DNA of 64,000 bases, taken from NCBI RefSeq assembly GCF_003515075.1, contig NZ_QWLV01000001.1:62001-126000 (forward strand). Direction: 5' to 3'. The translations under genes were made by a program, and so were the position numbers. Origin of the DNA: Sphingomonas gilva (GTDB lineage Bacteria > Pseudomonadota > Alphaproteobacteria > Sphingomonadales > Sphingomonadaceae). The notes under the pieces are model-generated. The model was not told the origin of the DNA, ran no database searches, and saw only the letters and a list, made by a program, of their open reading frames with translations. Shown here piece after piece: positions 35,692 to 45,490 of the stretch (position 1 is its first letter; each line of letters begins with the position of its first letter).

Positions 35692-36350
35692 TGCCCCCTC
35701 AGCGCCGCGATATTGGCCGCGTATCGCGCTGGCCCGCCGCTAAATGTCGCTGTGCCGGCGACCAGCACATCGGCTCCCGCGGCGATCGCGCGCGGCGCGG
35801 TCTTGGTGGTGATGCCGCCATCGACCTCCAGCCGGATGTCGCGTCCGGTCTGATCGATCAGCTTGCGGATCGCCTCGATCTTCCTCAGCTGGCTGTCGAT
35901 GAAGCTCTGCCCGCCGAAGCCGGGATTGACGCTCATCACCAGCACCAGATCGACCATGTCGATCAGGTAATCGAGCATCTTCGCGGGCGTGGCGGGGTTG
36001 AGCACCACGCCGGCCAGCTTGTCCAGCGCCTTGATCCGCTGGATCGTGCGATGGGCGTGCGGCCCGGCCTCGGGATGGATGGTGATGATGTCCGCCCCGG
36101 CCTCTGCAAAGGCGTCGAGATAGGGATCGACCGGCGAAATCATCAGATGGACGTCGAAGGGCTTCGCCGTGTGCGGGCGCAACGCCTTAACCACCGCCGG
36201 CCCGATGGTGATGTTGGGCACGAAATGCCCGTCCATCACATCGACATGGATGTAATCGGCCCCCGCCTCGTCGATCGCGCGCACCTCCTCGCCCAGCCGC
36301 GCGAAATCGGCGGAAAGAATGGATGGGGCGATCAGGATGGGACGCGACAT
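35688..36350 (-). CDS. rpe: Ribulose-phosphate 3-epimerase
   Basis: Rpe interconverts ribulose 5-phosphate and xylulose 5-phosphate in the pentose phosphate pathway. The protein has 220 residues. The TIM-barrel signature is [45 protein letters not shown] and LEVDGGIT, which include the metal-binding His and Asp residues. It overlaps the heparinase gene by 4 bases. A family-typical size and all active site residues are present. Confidence 0.97.
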   Translation of the reverse strand: MSRPILIAPSILSADFARLGEEVRAIDEAGADYIHVDVMDGHFVPNITIGPAVVKALRPHTAKPFDVHLMISPVDPYLDAFAEAGADIITIHPEAGPHAHRTIQRIKALDKLAGVVLNPATPAKMLDYLIDMVDLVLVMSVNPGFGGQSFIDSQLRKIEAIRKLIDQTGRDIRLEVDGGITTKTAPRAIAAGADVLVAGTATFSGGPARYAANIAALRGH

Positions 36351-36399
36351 GCCGTGCAGGCTTAGGCGTGCCCGCGTGCGCTAGCAACCGGGGAAGAGC

Positions 36400-37641
36400 C
36401 TAAACGCGCACCAATCGCGCCACAAAGAATCCGTCGAGGCGGCCCTGGTCCGCGAGCATTGTCGGCAGGGTGCGGACCGTGCCGTTCGCTGACGGCGTGA
36501 CGCCAGCGGGCAGCTCGTCCGCGCGCACCGGATCGAGCCGGAAGCCGCCATGCGCCATCAGGAAGGCGGCTAGCTGATCCTCGCCCTCCTCCGGCTCCAG
36601 CGAGCAGGTGGCGTAGACCAGCCGGCCTCCCGGCTTGACCCACCGCGCCGCGCGGGCGAGCAGCTTCGCCTGCACCGCGGCCATTTCGGCGATCACCTTG
36701 GGGCGAACGCGGTGGAGCACGTCGGGGTGGCGGCGGAAGATGCCGGTTGCCGAACAGGGCGCGTCGAGCAGCACCGCATCGGCGGGCGCCGACGGCTTCC
36801 AGTCGAGCAGGTCGGCAGTGATCACCTCCGCCTCCAGCCCGGTACGTTCGAGATTTTCGCGAAGTCGCGCCAGACGACTATCCGAGGCGTCGACCGCGGT
36901 GACGTTCCATCCCGCGCTCGCCAGCTGCAGCGTCTTGCCCCCCGGCGCGGCGCACAGGTCGAGGACATGGCCACCATTCAGGCCGAGCAACCGCGCCGGA
37001 ATCTGCGCGGCGAGATCCTGCACCCACCATGATCCTTCCGCAAAACCGGGTATCTCGGTGACCGGCCCATGATCGCCCAGCCGCATATGGTTGGGCGCCA
37101 GCGACACGCCCTCCGGCACGGGGCCATCACCCTTTAGCGCGATATCCATCGGCGGCTGATCGGCGATGGCATGCTCGGCGGCGGCGAGCATCACGTCGCC
37201 CCAATTCTTCTGCCAGCGATAGAGGGTGGCATAGGGCAGGGTCGGCCGGTCGGGCAGCGCGACGTTCTTGCGCATCAGCGTGCCGAACACCCCGTGGACC
37301 AGCTTGCGCGGTCCGCCGTCGACCAAGGGCAGCACGGTCGAGATCGCGGCATGGCCCGGCGTTTTCAGCACCAGCGCCTGGGCGATGGCGATGCGCAGCG
37401 CCATCCGCGCCTTGGCATCGTCGGCCAGCCGGTTGCGCGTCGCCGAATCGATCAGCTCGTCGAGATCGGGCAGCCAGCGAATGACGGCGGCGGCGATGGC
37501 ATGGGCGAGACCCCGATCGCGCGGGGCGAGTCCGGCGCCGGCACGCTCCAGCGCCGCCTCCAGCGGCAAGCCCTGGCGCAGCACCGCATCGAGCAGCTTG
37601 AGCGCGGCCAATCGCGCGGGAACGCCGGTTGTTTCCGTCAC
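36400..37641 (-). CDS. rsmB: 16S rRNA m5C967 methyltransferase
   Basis: RsmB (Fmu/Sun) methylates C967 of 16S rRNA with SAM. The protein has 413 residues: a NusB-like helical N-domain (LKLLDAVLRQGLPLEAALER) and a catalytic C-domain with motif I VLDLCAAPGGKTLQLA, motif IV LLDAPCSATGIFRRHPD (with the PC catalytic-release Cys) and motif VI YATCSLEPEEGEDQ (nucleophile Cys). The start is a GTG at 37641 with GAGGA upstream, adjacent to repeat C1. It runs opposite to the small genes around it. Confidence 0.95.
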   Translation of the reverse strand: MTETTGVPARLAALKLLDAVLRQGLPLEAALERAGAGLAPRDRGLAHAIAAAVIRWLPDLDELIDSATRNRLADDAKARMALRIAIAQALVLKTPGHAAISTVLPLVDGGPRKLVHGVFGTLMRKNVALPDRPTLPYATLYRWQKNWGDVMLAAAEHAIADQPPMDIALKGDGPVPEGVSLAPNHMRLGDHGPVTEIPGFAEGSWWVQDLAAQIPARLLGLNGGHVLDLCAAPGGKTLQLASAGWNVTAVDASDSRLARLRENLERTGLEAEVITADLLDWKPSAPADAVLLDAPCSATGIFRRHPDVLHRVRPKVIAEMAAVQAKLLARAARWVKPGGRLVYATCSLEPEEGEDQLAAFLMAHGGFRLDPVRADELPAGVTPSANGTVRTLPTMLADQGRLDGFFVARLVRV

Positions 37642-37649
37642 TCTATCCT

Positions 37650-37740
37650 CGTCGCCCCTTCGAAGGCAGGGGCCTATAGCGGCTTGGGCGACGCCGGATG
37701 TGCCACAAACCTGCAGGCCCCTGCCTTCGCAGGGGCGACG
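37650..37740. repeat. Family C repeat, copy C1
   Basis: The element has inverted ends CGTCGCCCCTTCGAAGGCAGGGGCC and GGCCCCTGCCTTCGCAGGGGCGACG, and an internal word TGTGCCACAAACC. Copy C2 at 58241 is the same element in the opposite orientation. It lies between rsmB and the htpX end. Confidence 0.85.
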
Positions 37741-37757
37741 AGATAATCAATGGAAAA

Positions 37758-38699
37758 TCAACCTCGCGAATGCGGATCGAGCGCACTCGAGCGGCGGCGC
37801 GATCTAGGCACTGCCGACATGCGCGGGCGCTCAACTGGCGCGGCCATCGCGGCCGGCGCCTGCCCCATCTCCACCGCCATCGCTTCCAGCGCAGCGATTC
37901 GGTTGCCGGTGTCGGGATGGGTCGAAAACATGCTGTCGCCGCCGCGCCCGGTCAGCGCCGGCACGATATAGAGCTGCGCCACCGCTGGATTGCGCTCGAC
38001 CGTGTGGTTGGGGATCGCCTGCGCCCCGTGCGCGAGCTTGGCGAGCGCGGAGGCCAATGCGCGCGGATTGCCGGAGATCTCCGCGCCGCCCGCGTCCGCG
38101 CCATATTCGCGGGTGCGGCTGATCGCCATTTGGACGATCATCGCGGCGAAGGGGGCGACGATCACCGCCAGCAGCATCGCGACCATGTTGCCGCGGCTGT
38201 CCCCGCCGCGGAAGAACAGCCCGAAATTGGCGAGCAGCGAGATCGCGCCGGCGATCGTCGCGACCATCGTCATGATCAGGGTGTCGCGGTTCTTCACATG
38301 CGCCAGCTCGTGCGCCATCACCCCGGCGATCTCGTCGCGGGTGAGTATGGCGAGCAGCCCGGTCGTCGCCGCGACCGCCGCATTCTCGGGATTGCGGCCG
38401 GTGGCGAACGCGTTGGGATGCGGATCGTCGACGATATAGGTCCTGGGCATCGGCAACCCGGCCCGGTCGGCCAGCTGCTTCACCAGCCCGTGGAATTCGG
38501 GCGCGCTCGCCGCGTCGACCTCACGCGCGCGGTGCATCCTGAGCACGATCTTGTCGGCGTTCCAGAAGGTGAACAGGTTCATGCCTGCCGCCACCAGCAG
38601 CGCGATCACCGCGCCCGATGCACCGCCGAAGGTGTAACCCAGACCCATGAACAAGGCGGTCAGCGCCGCCAGCAGCATGGTCGTCTTGAGGCCGTTCAC
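37758..38699 (-). CDS. htpX: Zinc metalloprotease HtpX
   Basis: HtpX is an inner-membrane protease that degrades misfolded membrane proteins with FtsH. The protein has 313 residues from a GTG at 38699 (AAAGGAG upstream). The zinc motif is HELAH in [13 protein letters not shown], with the third ligand in [10 protein letters not shown]. Four hydrophobic segments (for example [17 protein letters not shown] and [15 protein letters not shown]) frame it. The C-terminus is Pro/Arg-rich and longer than in E. coli. It is divergent from the SdhAF4-like gene. Confidence 0.95.
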   Translation of the reverse strand: MNGLKTTMLLAALTALFMGLGYTFGGASGAVIALLVAAGMNLFTFWNADKIVLRMHRAREVDAASAPEFHGLVKQLADRAGLPMPRTYIVDDPHPNAFATGRNPENAAVAATTGLLAILTRDEIAGVMAHELAHVKNRDTLIMTMVATIAGAISLLANFGLFFRGGDSRGNMVAMLLAVIVAPFAAMIVQMAISRTREYGADAGGAEISGNPRALASALAKLAHGAQAIPNHTVERNPAVAQLYIVPALTGRGGDSMFSTHPDTGNRIAALEAMAVEMGQAPAAMAAPVERPRMSAVPRSRRRSSALDPHSRG

Positions 38700-38763
38700 T
38701 TGTATCGTCTCCTTTGTCCGTCCAATGTGGTGGAACACCCCGTTTCGCGCAAGGATCGCCGCC

Positions 38764-38922
38764 ATGGGCCAACGCCCGCCGCACCTGAAGCCGCCCGCGC
38801 ATCTGTCGAAGAGCCCGCCCGTGCCCGAACCTGAACCGGTCAGGCCAACCAGCGACCCCGACGGCCAGGATCCCACCCGCTATGGCGACTGGGAGCGCAA
38901 CGGGATCGCGGTCGATTTCTGA
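38764..38922 (+). CDS. DUF1674 (SDHAF4-like) small protein
   Basis: A 52-residue protein. The C-terminal motif [17 protein letters not shown] is the family hallmark; DUF1674 proteins help flavinylate succinate dehydrogenase (SdhAF4 in mitochondria). The N-terminal half ([19 protein letters not shown]) is Pro-rich. The ATG at 38764 is used because earlier in-frame ATGs are in htpX sequence on the other strand. No sdh genes are nearby. Confidence 0.85.
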   Translation: MGQRPPHLKPPAHLSKSPPVPEPEPVRPTSDPDGQDPTRYGDWERNGIAVDF

Positions 38923-38962
38923 GGATTCGGAACGAGGCCGTCACGAAAGCGTCTCAGACGGC

Positions 38963-40810
38963 GTGGAGCGATCGCACGCCTGGCGCAAATATTTGATCTG
39001 GGCGGGATTCGCGCTCATCGCGCTCTTGTTGCTGGCGGTGCTCGCGATCGCCGCAGCGCCGGTCGGCTGGCTCAAGGGCCGGGTCGAAGCTGCAATCACC
39101 GACGCCACGGGCAATCCGGCACGGATCGGCAGTATCGAACGGGCGGAGGCCTTTTCCTTCAATCCGACGATCATCATCCGGGACGTGCGCATCGCCCAGC
39201 CGGCCTGGGCGGGAGAGGGTGATTTGCTGACGCTCGAGGAAGCGCGACTCAAGGTGCCGGTGATCCGCGCGATCCGCGGCAGTTTCGATCCCAGCGGCAT
39301 CGCGCTCAACGGCCTGGTCGCAAATCTGATCCGCCATGAGGACGGCCGCGAAAACTGGCAGCGCGAAAAGCCCGCCGCGTCCGAGGGCAGCTCGCCGCTC
39401 GGGCTCGAATCGGTGCGGATCGATGACGCGCTGGTGCGCTATACCGATCGGAAGCGCGATCGGCGGGCCGAACTGCGTGTCGACTTCGATGAGCGCGGGT
39501 TACGCGCGGCTGGAACCGGCGCGATCCAGGGCCACCCCGTCCGCATCGCCGCGCAAGGCGCGCCGATCACGAAGGATGGCGGCACATGGCCCTTCGTCGC
39601 GCGGATCGAAGGCGCGGCGATCGCCATGCGGCTCGACGGGCGAATGGATTCGCCGCTCGACACCGGCCATTTCACCGGCAAGGTCACGGCGCGCGGCAAT
39701 TCGCTGCGGCTGCTCGATGCGGTGATCGAGGCCGGCCTGCCCGCCACCCAGCCGGTCTCGCTCGCGGCGGACATTCGCCGCGCCAGCCCCGACTGGATCG
39801 TCGCCAATCTGAAGGGCGTGATCGGCAATTCGGATATTGCCGGCCATGTCACCGTCGAGAAGCGCGACGGCCGCAGCATCATCACAGGCAAGATGACGTC
39901 GAACGGCTTCGACTTCGACGATCTGTCGGACGATGCCGGGCTGGCTCGCGGCCGGGCCAAGCGCGCGCGGCTGGGTCCGCGGATCATTCCCGATACCGAT
40001 ATCGACATCGCCAACATGAAGAACACCGACGGGCGGATCGAATTCGACATCAAGCGTCTGCGCTGGCGCAATCCTGCGCCCTTCAGGTCGCTGAAGGGCG
40101 TGCTCAAGCTCGACAATCTGGTGCTGACCGTCGAGCCCGTCACGGCGCGGCTGACGCGCGGCGTCATGTCCGGCCGCGCGGTGGTGAATGCGCGGAACCG
40201 CGAAGTGCCGCTGCTGACGCTCGACCTGACGCTGGCCGATTCGACGCTCGCCACCTTCGCCGGCCATGGCGACATGTCCGGCTGGCTCAAGGGCCGCGCG
40301 CGGCTGACCGGCCCGGGGCGGACGGTGCGCGCGGCGATCGGCCGATCGAACGGCAGCGTCGGCCTGGTTGCCGGAAACGGCCGGCTTCCCGCGCGGATGG
40401 CCTCGTTCATCGGCCTCGATATCGGCCGCGGGGTGACGACCGATGAGGACGAGGAGGCGGCGCTGCGCTGTCTGGTCTTCCATATGGACGTGCGCAACGG
40501 CACCGGTCGCCTCTCGCCGCTGATCGTCGACACCTCGCGCAGCCAGGCGCGGGTGACGGGAACGATCGATCTGAAGACCGAGCGGCTCGACTGGATGCTG
40601 ACCGGCGCGCCCAAGAAATCGAGCCTGCTGCGTTACGACAAGCCGCTGCCGATCGGCGGCACGATCAAGAACCCCGAGGCGTTTCCGCCCAAGGGCACCA
40701 AGACGGTAGGCAGCGTGCTCAAGATGCTGGGCAAGGCGATCATCGGCGACCAAGCGCCGCTTGCGACGAACGCGAACTGCACGGCGCTGAGCGAGAGAGC
40801 GTTGCGCTGA
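38963..40810 (+). CDS. AsmA family membrane-anchored protein
   Basis: AsmA-like proteins are anchored in the inner membrane and bridge lipids across the periplasm. The protein has 615 residues: a single N-terminal helix (YLIWAGFALIALLLLAVLAI) followed by a long repeated beta-groove with the signature FNPTIIIRDVRIAQPAWAGE and the C-terminal AsmA domain (GRLSPLIVDTSRSQARVTG, then IDLKTERLDWMLTG). The start is not sure: a GTG at 38963 lies just before the helix without a good ribosome binding site, and an ATG at 38882 would overlap the DUF1674 gene and add a stretch that looks like out-of-frame reading. Confidence 0.82.
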   Translation: MERSHAWRKYLIWAGFALIALLLLAVLAIAAAPVGWLKGRVEAAITDATGNPARIGSIERAEAFSFNPTIIIRDVRIAQPAWAGEGDLLTLEEARLKVPVIRAIRGSFDPSGIALNGLVANLIRHEDGRENWQREKPAASEGSSPLGLESVRIDDALVRYTDRKRDRRAELRVDFDERGLRAAGTGAIQGHPVRIAAQGAPITKDGGTWPFVARIEGAAIAMRLDGRMDSPLDTGHFTGKVTARGNSLRLLDAVIEAGLPATQPVSLAADIRRASPDWIVANLKGVIGNSDIAGHVTVEKRDGRSIITGKMTSNGFDFDDLSDDAGLARGRAKRARLGPRIIPDTDIDIANMKNTDGRIEFDIKRLRWRNPAPFRSLKGVLKLDNLVLTVEPVTARLTRGVMSGRAVVNARNREVPLLTLDLTLADSTLATFAGHGDMSGWLKGRARLTGPGRTVRAAIGRSNGSVGLVAGNGRLPARMASFIGLDIGRGVTTDEDEEAALRCLVFHMDVRNGTGRLSPLIVDTSRSQARVTGTIDLKTERLDWMLTGAPKKSSLLRYDKPLPIGGTIKNPEAFPPKGTKTVGSVLKMLGKAIIGDQAPLATNANCTALSERALR

Positions 40811-40813
40811 AAT

Positions 40814-40839
40814 TCCTCCCCCGCTACGCGAGGGAGGAT
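40814..40839. repeat. Half of a family A repeat (A3)
   Basis: The single hairpin TCCTCCC-CCGCTACGCGAGGGAGGA lies between the AsmA stop and the convergent gpsA stop. It has the same end pattern (CCTCCC...GGGAGG) as the arms of A1 and A2, and could act as a two-way terminator-like structure, but it has no T run. Confidence 0.6.
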
Positions 40840-40840
40840 C

Positions 40841-41818
40841 TTAGACCGTTTCCGCCCGCAATGGCCGCGCCAAGAGCTCGCGCACCACTTCACCAACCGG
40901 CGCGCCCTCCAGCAAGGCGCACACCGCATCGGTCACCGGCATCTCGACCCTCGCCTTCGCCGCTTCCGCCTGGAGCACCGGCGCGGTGAACGCGCCCTCG
41001 GCCACGGTCCGCCGGTCGGCGAGCAGTTCGGCCGCCGCCCGCCCCTGGCCCAGCCCGACACCGAGCGAGAAGTTGCGCGAGCTGGTCGAGGAGCAGGTCA
41101 GCACCAGATCGCCCAGCCCCGAAAGCCCGGCGAGCGTTTCCGCCTGACCGCCGCGCGCGACGCCGAAACGGGTCATCTCGGCGAAGCCTCGCGCGATCAG
41201 CGCGGCGCGCGCGTTGAGGCCGAGCCCCGCGCCCTCGACCACGCCGCAGGCGATCGCCAGCACATTCTTGACCGCGCCGCCGATCTCCGCGCCGATGACG
41301 TCATGGCTGGCATAGGTGCGGAAGGCGGGGCCGGCGAGGCGCGCCGCCAGCCGGTCGCGCAACGCCTCATCGGCGCAGGCGAGCGTGACCGCGGTAGGCA
41401 GCCCCTTCGCCACCTCATGCGCGAAGGTGGGGCCGGACAGCACCGCGATTGGGGCGCCTGGATGCGCCTCGGCCGCAACCTCCCCCACCAGCCGCCCGGT
41501 TCCCGCCTCGATGCCCTTGGCGCAGAGCACCAGCGGCGTCTCGCCCACCGCGATGTCCCCCAGCACTGCGCGAACATGCTGCGCGGGCGCGACGACCAGC
41601 AGCGCGTCCATGCCGATGAGATCGGCTAGGTCGCCCGTCGCCCGAATCGCCGGTGACAGCTTCGCGCCCGGCAGGAACAGCCGGTTTTCATGGAAGATGT
41701 TGATCGTGTCGACCACCTCGGCCTCACGCGCCCAGAGCAGCACCGGTTCGCCGCCCGAAGCCGCAACCTGGGCTAGCGCGGTGCCCCAGGCGCCGCCGCC
41801 GATCACCCCGATCCTCAT
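40841..41818 (-). CDS. gpsA: NAD(P)-dependent glycerol-3-phosphate dehydrogenase
   Basis: GpsA reduces dihydroxyacetone phosphate to sn-glycerol 3-phosphate for phospholipids. The protein has 325 residues. The nucleotide motif [12 protein letters not shown] is at the N-terminus; [18 protein letters not shown] substrate motifs appear as [15 protein letters not shown], and [20 protein letters not shown] holds the catalytic Lys. The ATG overlaps the tsaD stop by 4 bases (ATGA). The C-terminus ends in an Ala/Glu-rich helix. Confidence 0.96.
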   Translation of the reverse strand: MRIGVIGGGAWGTALAQVAASGGEPVLLWAREAEVVDTINIFHENRLFLPGAKLSPAIRATGDLADLIGMDALLVVAPAQHVRAVLGDIAVGETPLVLCAKGIEAGTGRLVGEVAAEAHPGAPIAVLSGPTFAHEVAKGLPTAVTLACADEALRDRLAARLAGPAFRTYASHDVIGAEIGGAVKNVLAIACGVVEGAGLGLNARAALIARGFAEMTRFGVARGGQAETLAGLSGLGDLVLTCSSTSSRNFSLGVGLGQGRAAAELLADRRTVAEGAFTAPVLQAEAAKARVEMPVTDAVCALLEGAPVGEVVRELLARPLRAETV

Positions 41819-42852
41819 GCCTTCACCCCCGCGCCGCGGGCCGCCTGCGCCTCCGGATCGAGCGGCCAGCGCGCCCGCGCCGCGACGCCCAGATCGTCGG
41901 TCAGCCCCGCACCGAAACGCTCCGCCCCCGCCCAGGCGATCATCGCCGCATTGTCGGTGCAGAGCCATTGGGGCGGCGCGACGAAGGGCAGGCCATATTC
42001 AGCGGCGAGCGCCTCCAGGTTGCCACGCACCACTGTATTCGCCGCCACCCCGCCCGCGACGACCAAAGCGGTGAGCTCGTCGGCATCGGCCAGCTGGCGT
42101 CGCGTGCGGTCGATCAGGCAATCGACCACCGCCTGCTGGAAGCTCGCCGCGATGTCGTCGGCGCGGTGGATTCCAGCGTCGCGCGCGCGCAGGACGGCGC
42201 TTTTCAAGCCGGCGAAGGAGAAATGCGGCTCGGCCGTGCCGACCAACGGGCGCGGCAGCGGCACCGCATGGGGATCGCCCGCTGCCGCCGCCCGTTCCAC
42301 CGCTGGCCCGCCGGGGAAGCCGAGGCCGAGCAGCTTGGCGGTCTTGTCGAACGCTTCGCCCGCGGCGTCGTCGATCGTCGTCGCCAGCCGGCGATAGCGC
42401 CCGACCCCCTCGACGCGCAGCAACTGGCAATGCCCGCCGCTGACCAGCAGCAGCATATAGGGGAATTCCAGATCGGGATCGGCCAGTCGGGGCGACAGCG
42501 CATGTCCCTCCAGATGGTTGACCGCGACCAGCGGCTTGCCCGCGGCGAGCGCCAGCGCCTTGCCCGTGACCAGCCCCACCATGACGCCGCCGATCAGCCC
42601 CGGCCCTGCCGTCGCCGCGATCGCATCGACATCGGCGAGTTCGACGCCCGCCTCGACCAGCGCGGTTTCGACCAGCGGCATCAATATCTCGACATGCGCC
42701 CGCGCGGCGATTTCGGGCACCACCCCGCCATAAGGCCGGTGCGCGGCCTCCTGCCCGGCGAGCTTGTGCGCCAGGATGCGCCGGTCGTCGGTCACCAGCG
42801 CCGCCGCCGTCTCGTCGCAGCTCGATTCCAGGCCGAGGATGATCGTGGTCAT
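41815..42852 (-). CDS. tsaD: tRNA N6-threonylcarbamoyladenosine transferase
   Basis: TsaD transfers the threonylcarbamoyl group to A37 of ANN-decoding tRNAs, with TsaB, TsaE and TsaC. The protein has 345 residues. The metal ligands are in NHLEGHALS and the ATP-binding Gly-rich segments are [13 protein letters not shown] and [15 protein letters not shown]. Start [19 protein letters not shown] is typical. The gene precedes gpsA with an ATGA overlap, a pairing common in alphaproteobacteria. The tRNA-Thr gene of the window would be a substrate of the modification. Confidence 0.97.
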   Translation of the reverse strand: MTTIILGLESSCDETAAALVTDDRRILAHKLAGQEAAHRPYGGVVPEIAARAHVEILMPLVETALVEAGVELADVDAIAATAGPGLIGGVMVGLVTGKALALAAGKPLVAVNHLEGHALSPRLADPDLEFPYMLLLVSGGHCQLLRVEGVGRYRRLATTIDDAAGEAFDKTAKLLGLGFPGGPAVERAAAAGDPHAVPLPRPLVGTAEPHFSFAGLKSAVLRARDAGIHRADDIAASFQQAVVDCLIDRTRRQLADADELTALVVAGGVAANTVVRGNLEALAAEYGLPFVAPPQWLCTDNAAMIAWAGAERFGAGLTDDLGVAARARWPLDPEAQAARGAGVKA

Positions 42853-42952
42853 GCGCCTCTGTAGCTTCCTACTTGCCCCTTCTTAAACCCTCCTTCGACA
42901 AGGAAGGGCGCGGGGGATTCGACACCTTATGGATAGGCGGTAAAGGGGCGCG

Positions 42953-43861
42953 GTGACTTTACCCATCCGCATCGGCACGCGCGGCTCTCCGCTGGCGCTC
43001 ATCCAGGCGAACATGGTGCGCGCGGCGCTGATGGCGGCGCACGGCCTCACCGAAGACGCCTTCGAGATCGTCCCCGTCGTCACCTCCGGCGACCGCATCC
43101 AGGACCGCGCGCTCGCCGAACTCGGCGGCAAGGCGCTGTGGACCAAGGAGCTGGACCGCGCGCTGATGGCGGGCGAGATCGATTGCGCCGTCCATTCGAT
43201 GAAGGATGTCGAGACGATCCGGCCGGTCGAGATCGCCATCGCCGCGATGCTGCCGCGCGCCGATGTGCGCGACCGTCTGATCGGCGCCGAGTCGATCGAA
43301 GCGCTGCCCGCATTCGCCCGCATCGGCACGTCGAGCCCGCGCCGCACCGCGCAGGTGCAGGCGCTGCGCCCCGATCTGCGCGTCGTGCTGTTCCGCGGCA
43401 ATGTCGCGACGCGGCTCGCCAAGCTCGAAGCGGGTGAGGCCGATGCGACGCTGCTCGCCGCGGCGGGCCTTGGCCGGCTGGGTCATCATGACGTCGGCGT
43501 GGCCGTTCCGGTCGACGTCATGCTCCCTGCGCCTGCCCAGGGCGCGGTTGGGATCGAATGTCGCGCTGAGGACGCGGCGATGCGCGACCGGCTGGCGGCG
43601 ATAGACGATATCGCGACCTCGGTTGCGGTGAAGGTCGAACGCGCGCTGCTCGCAGCGCTCGGCGCGGACTGCCGGTCGCCGGTCGCCGCGCTCGCGATGT
43701 GCGATGGCGACGCGGTTCAGCTTTCCGCCACGCTTTACGCGATCGACGGCAGCGCGCAGGTCAGCGGCCGAATCGACAAGGGCGCCGATGTCGGCGAACG
43801 CCTCGCCGCTGATCTGCTCGCGCGCGCGCCCGCCTCGGTGCGTGCGCTGTTCGCTGGATGA
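42953..43861 (+). CDS. hemC: Hydroxymethylbilane synthase (porphobilinogen deaminase)
   Basis: HemC joins four porphobilinogens to hydroxymethylbilane in haem synthesis. The protein has 302 residues. The dipyrromethane cofactor attaches to Cys240 in GADCRSPVAAL, and catalytic Asp85 is in VHSMKDVE. RGNVATRLAKLEAGE and GTSSPRRTAQ are substrate-binding. The start is a GTG at 42953 with AAAGGGG upstream. It overlaps hemD by 4 bases (ATGA). Confidence 0.97.
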   Translation: MTLPIRIGTRGSPLALIQANMVRAALMAAHGLTEDAFEIVPVVTSGDRIQDRALAELGGKALWTKELDRALMAGEIDCAVHSMKDVETIRPVEIAIAAMLPRADVRDRLIGAESIEALPAFARIGTSSPRRTAQVQALRPDLRVVLFRGNVATRLAKLEAGEADATLLAAAGLGRLGHHDVGVAVPVDVMLPAPAQGAVGIECRAEDAAMRDRLAAIDDIATSVAVKVERALLAALGADCRSPVAALAMCDGDAVQLSATLYAIDGSAQVSGRIDKGADVGERLAADLLARAPASVRALFAG

Positions 43862-44538
43862 GGCGGCTGGTCGTTCTTCGCCCGCGCGAGCGCGCCGGCA
43901 CGACGCTCGCGCGGATCGCCGAAGCGGGCGGTGAGGGGATTGGCCTGCCGCTGTTCGCGCTCGAACCCCTGGCCTGGAACGCGCCCGATCCGGCAGGCTT
44001 CGACGCGCTGGCGCTGACCAGCGTAAACACCGTCACGCTTGCCGGACCGGAGCTTGCCTTCTTGGCCGCGCTCCCGGTGTGGACGGTGGGAGAGGCGACC
44101 GCGCAAGCCGCGCGCGAGGCGGGGCTGACGGTCGCCCATGCCGGATCGAGCGACGCCGCCGCGCTTTTCGGGGCGATGGCCGACGCCGGCGTCGCACGCG
44201 CTTTGTGGCTGGCGGGTGAGGATCACCGCCCGAAGCCCGCAAGGCCGAACCTCACCGTCATCGCCACTTACCGGGCGGCGCCGATCCCGGTCGATCCCGC
44301 CGCACTGGCCGGTGCGGTGGCCCTGGTCCATTCGCCCCGCGCCGCAGCGCGGCTCGCGGAGATCGTGACGCCAGGCAGCCGCGGCACGATCCATCTCGCC
44401 GTCATCAGCGCGGCCGCCGCCGACGCCGCGGGCCCCGGCTGGGCGGGCGTAGCCGTCGCCACGCGACCGACCGACGCCGCGCTGGTCGCCGCCGCGATTG
44501 ACCGCGCCCGCGCACACGCGGATAAGCGGTCGCGATGA
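43858..44538 (+). CDS. hemD: Uroporphyrinogen-III synthase
   Basis: HemD closes and inverts ring D of hydroxymethylbilane. The family is poorly conserved; here 226 residues form the two-domain pattern (VVLRPRERAGTTLARIAEAG, LALTSVNTV, WTVGEATAQAAREAGL and LVHSPRAAARLAEI). It overlaps both hemC and the following hemX-like gene by 4 bases, so the three form one coupled operon. Product inferred from the order and the pattern. Confidence 0.88.
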   Translation: MRRLVVLRPRERAGTTLARIAEAGGEGIGLPLFALEPLAWNAPDPAGFDALALTSVNTVTLAGPELAFLAALPVWTVGEATAQAAREAGLTVAHAGSSDAAALFGAMADAGVARALWLAGEDHRPKPARPNLTVIATYRAAPIPVDPAALAGAVALVHSPRAAARLAEIVTPGSRGTIHLAVISAAAADAAGPGWAGVAVATRPTDAALVAAAIDRARAHADKRSR

Positions 44539-45485
44539 TCGCCGATCCCGAAACCGCGCCCGTCGCCGTTCCCGAACGCCGGGGCCTGGGCACGCGCGCG
44601 CTGCTCATCCTGCTGCTCCTCGCGCTCGTCCTCGGCGTGGTGCTCGCCGGCCTGCTGTTCAGCCGCTGGGACGGCTGGCGCGGCTGGTTCGGCGCGACCC
44701 GCACATCTGCGCCGGTCACTGCCCCCGCCGCCACGTCGCAGCCGTCCGCGACACAGGCCGTCGCCGTTCCCGATCCCTATGCCCTGGCCGAGATCGCCAC
44801 CCGCGAATCGCAGCTTTCGGCCCGGATCGGCGCGCTCGAATCGCGGCTCGCGCTGATCGACACGCGGGCGTCGGCGGCGTCGGGCCATGCCTCGCGCGCC
44901 GAAGGGCTGCTCGTCGCCTTCGCCGCGCGCCGCGCGCTCGATCGCGGCCTCGGCCTCGGCTATCTCGAGGGCCAGCTACGCGACCGCTTCGGCGCGACGC
45001 AACCGCGTGCGGTCGCGGTCACCATCCAGGCGGCGCGCAATCCGGTGACGCTGGAGGCGCTGCGCATCGGCCTCGATGAGCTCGCGCCCGAACTCACCAC
45101 CCCCGCCAACGAGACCAGTTGGTGGGATGCGGTGCGGCGCGAGCTGTCGAGCCTGATCGTGCTGCGCAAGACCGGCACGCCCAGTCCGCGCTCGACCGAC
45201 CGGCTGGCCCGCGCCCGCCGGATGATGGAGGGCGGCAATGTCGACGCCGCGCTCGCCGAGGTCGCGCGCCTGCCCGGCCGCGACAAGGCGGCGGCGTGGA
45301 TGACCGCCGCGCGCCGCTACATCCAGGCGCGCCGCGCGCTGGACGTGCTGGAGACCGCCGCGATCGTCGAGCCGCAGCGCGCCGCCGCCGCGGCGGCCGC
45401 GCTCCCTCCTCCTCCGACGACGACCGCCCCGGCCGCGATCACCGCGCCGCCTCCCCAGCCCGCGCCCAACCAACCAACGGAGTAA
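44535..45485 (+). CDS. HemX-like/mitofilin-related membrane protein
   Basis: A 316-residue protein with one N-terminal membrane helix ([21 protein letters not shown]), an Ala/Pro-rich linker and a coiled-coil-like helical domain ([20 protein letters not shown]). The end is Ala/Pro-rich. It resembles the inner-membrane protein encoded after hemD in alphaproteobacteria, linked to HemX and to mitofilin (Mic60), which shapes membranes. The ATGA overlap with hemD argues for a joint operon; it may anchor haem synthesis enzymes to the membrane. Function not proven. Confidence 0.75.
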   Translation: MIADPETAPVAVPERRGLGTRALLILLLLALVLGVVLAGLLFSRWDGWRGWFGATRTSAPVTAPAATSQPSATQAVAVPDPYALAEIATRESQLSARIGALESRLALIDTRASAASGHASRAEGLLVAFAARRALDRGLGLGYLEGQLRDRFGATQPRAVAVTIQAARNPVTLEALRIGLDELAPELTTPANETSWWDAVRRELSSLIVLRKTGTPSPRSTDRLARARRMMEGGNVDAALAEVARLPGRDKAAAWMTAARRYIQARRALDVLETAAIVEPQRAAAAAAALPPPPTTTAPAAITAPPPQPAPNQPTE

Positions 45486-45490
45486 CCGAC

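Noticed and set aside
38882..38962. Extending the AsmA gene to the ATG at 38882.
   Set aside because: The added 27 residues are a shifted reading of the conserved DUF1674 tail and there is no ribosome binding site. The point is kept open in the feature entry.
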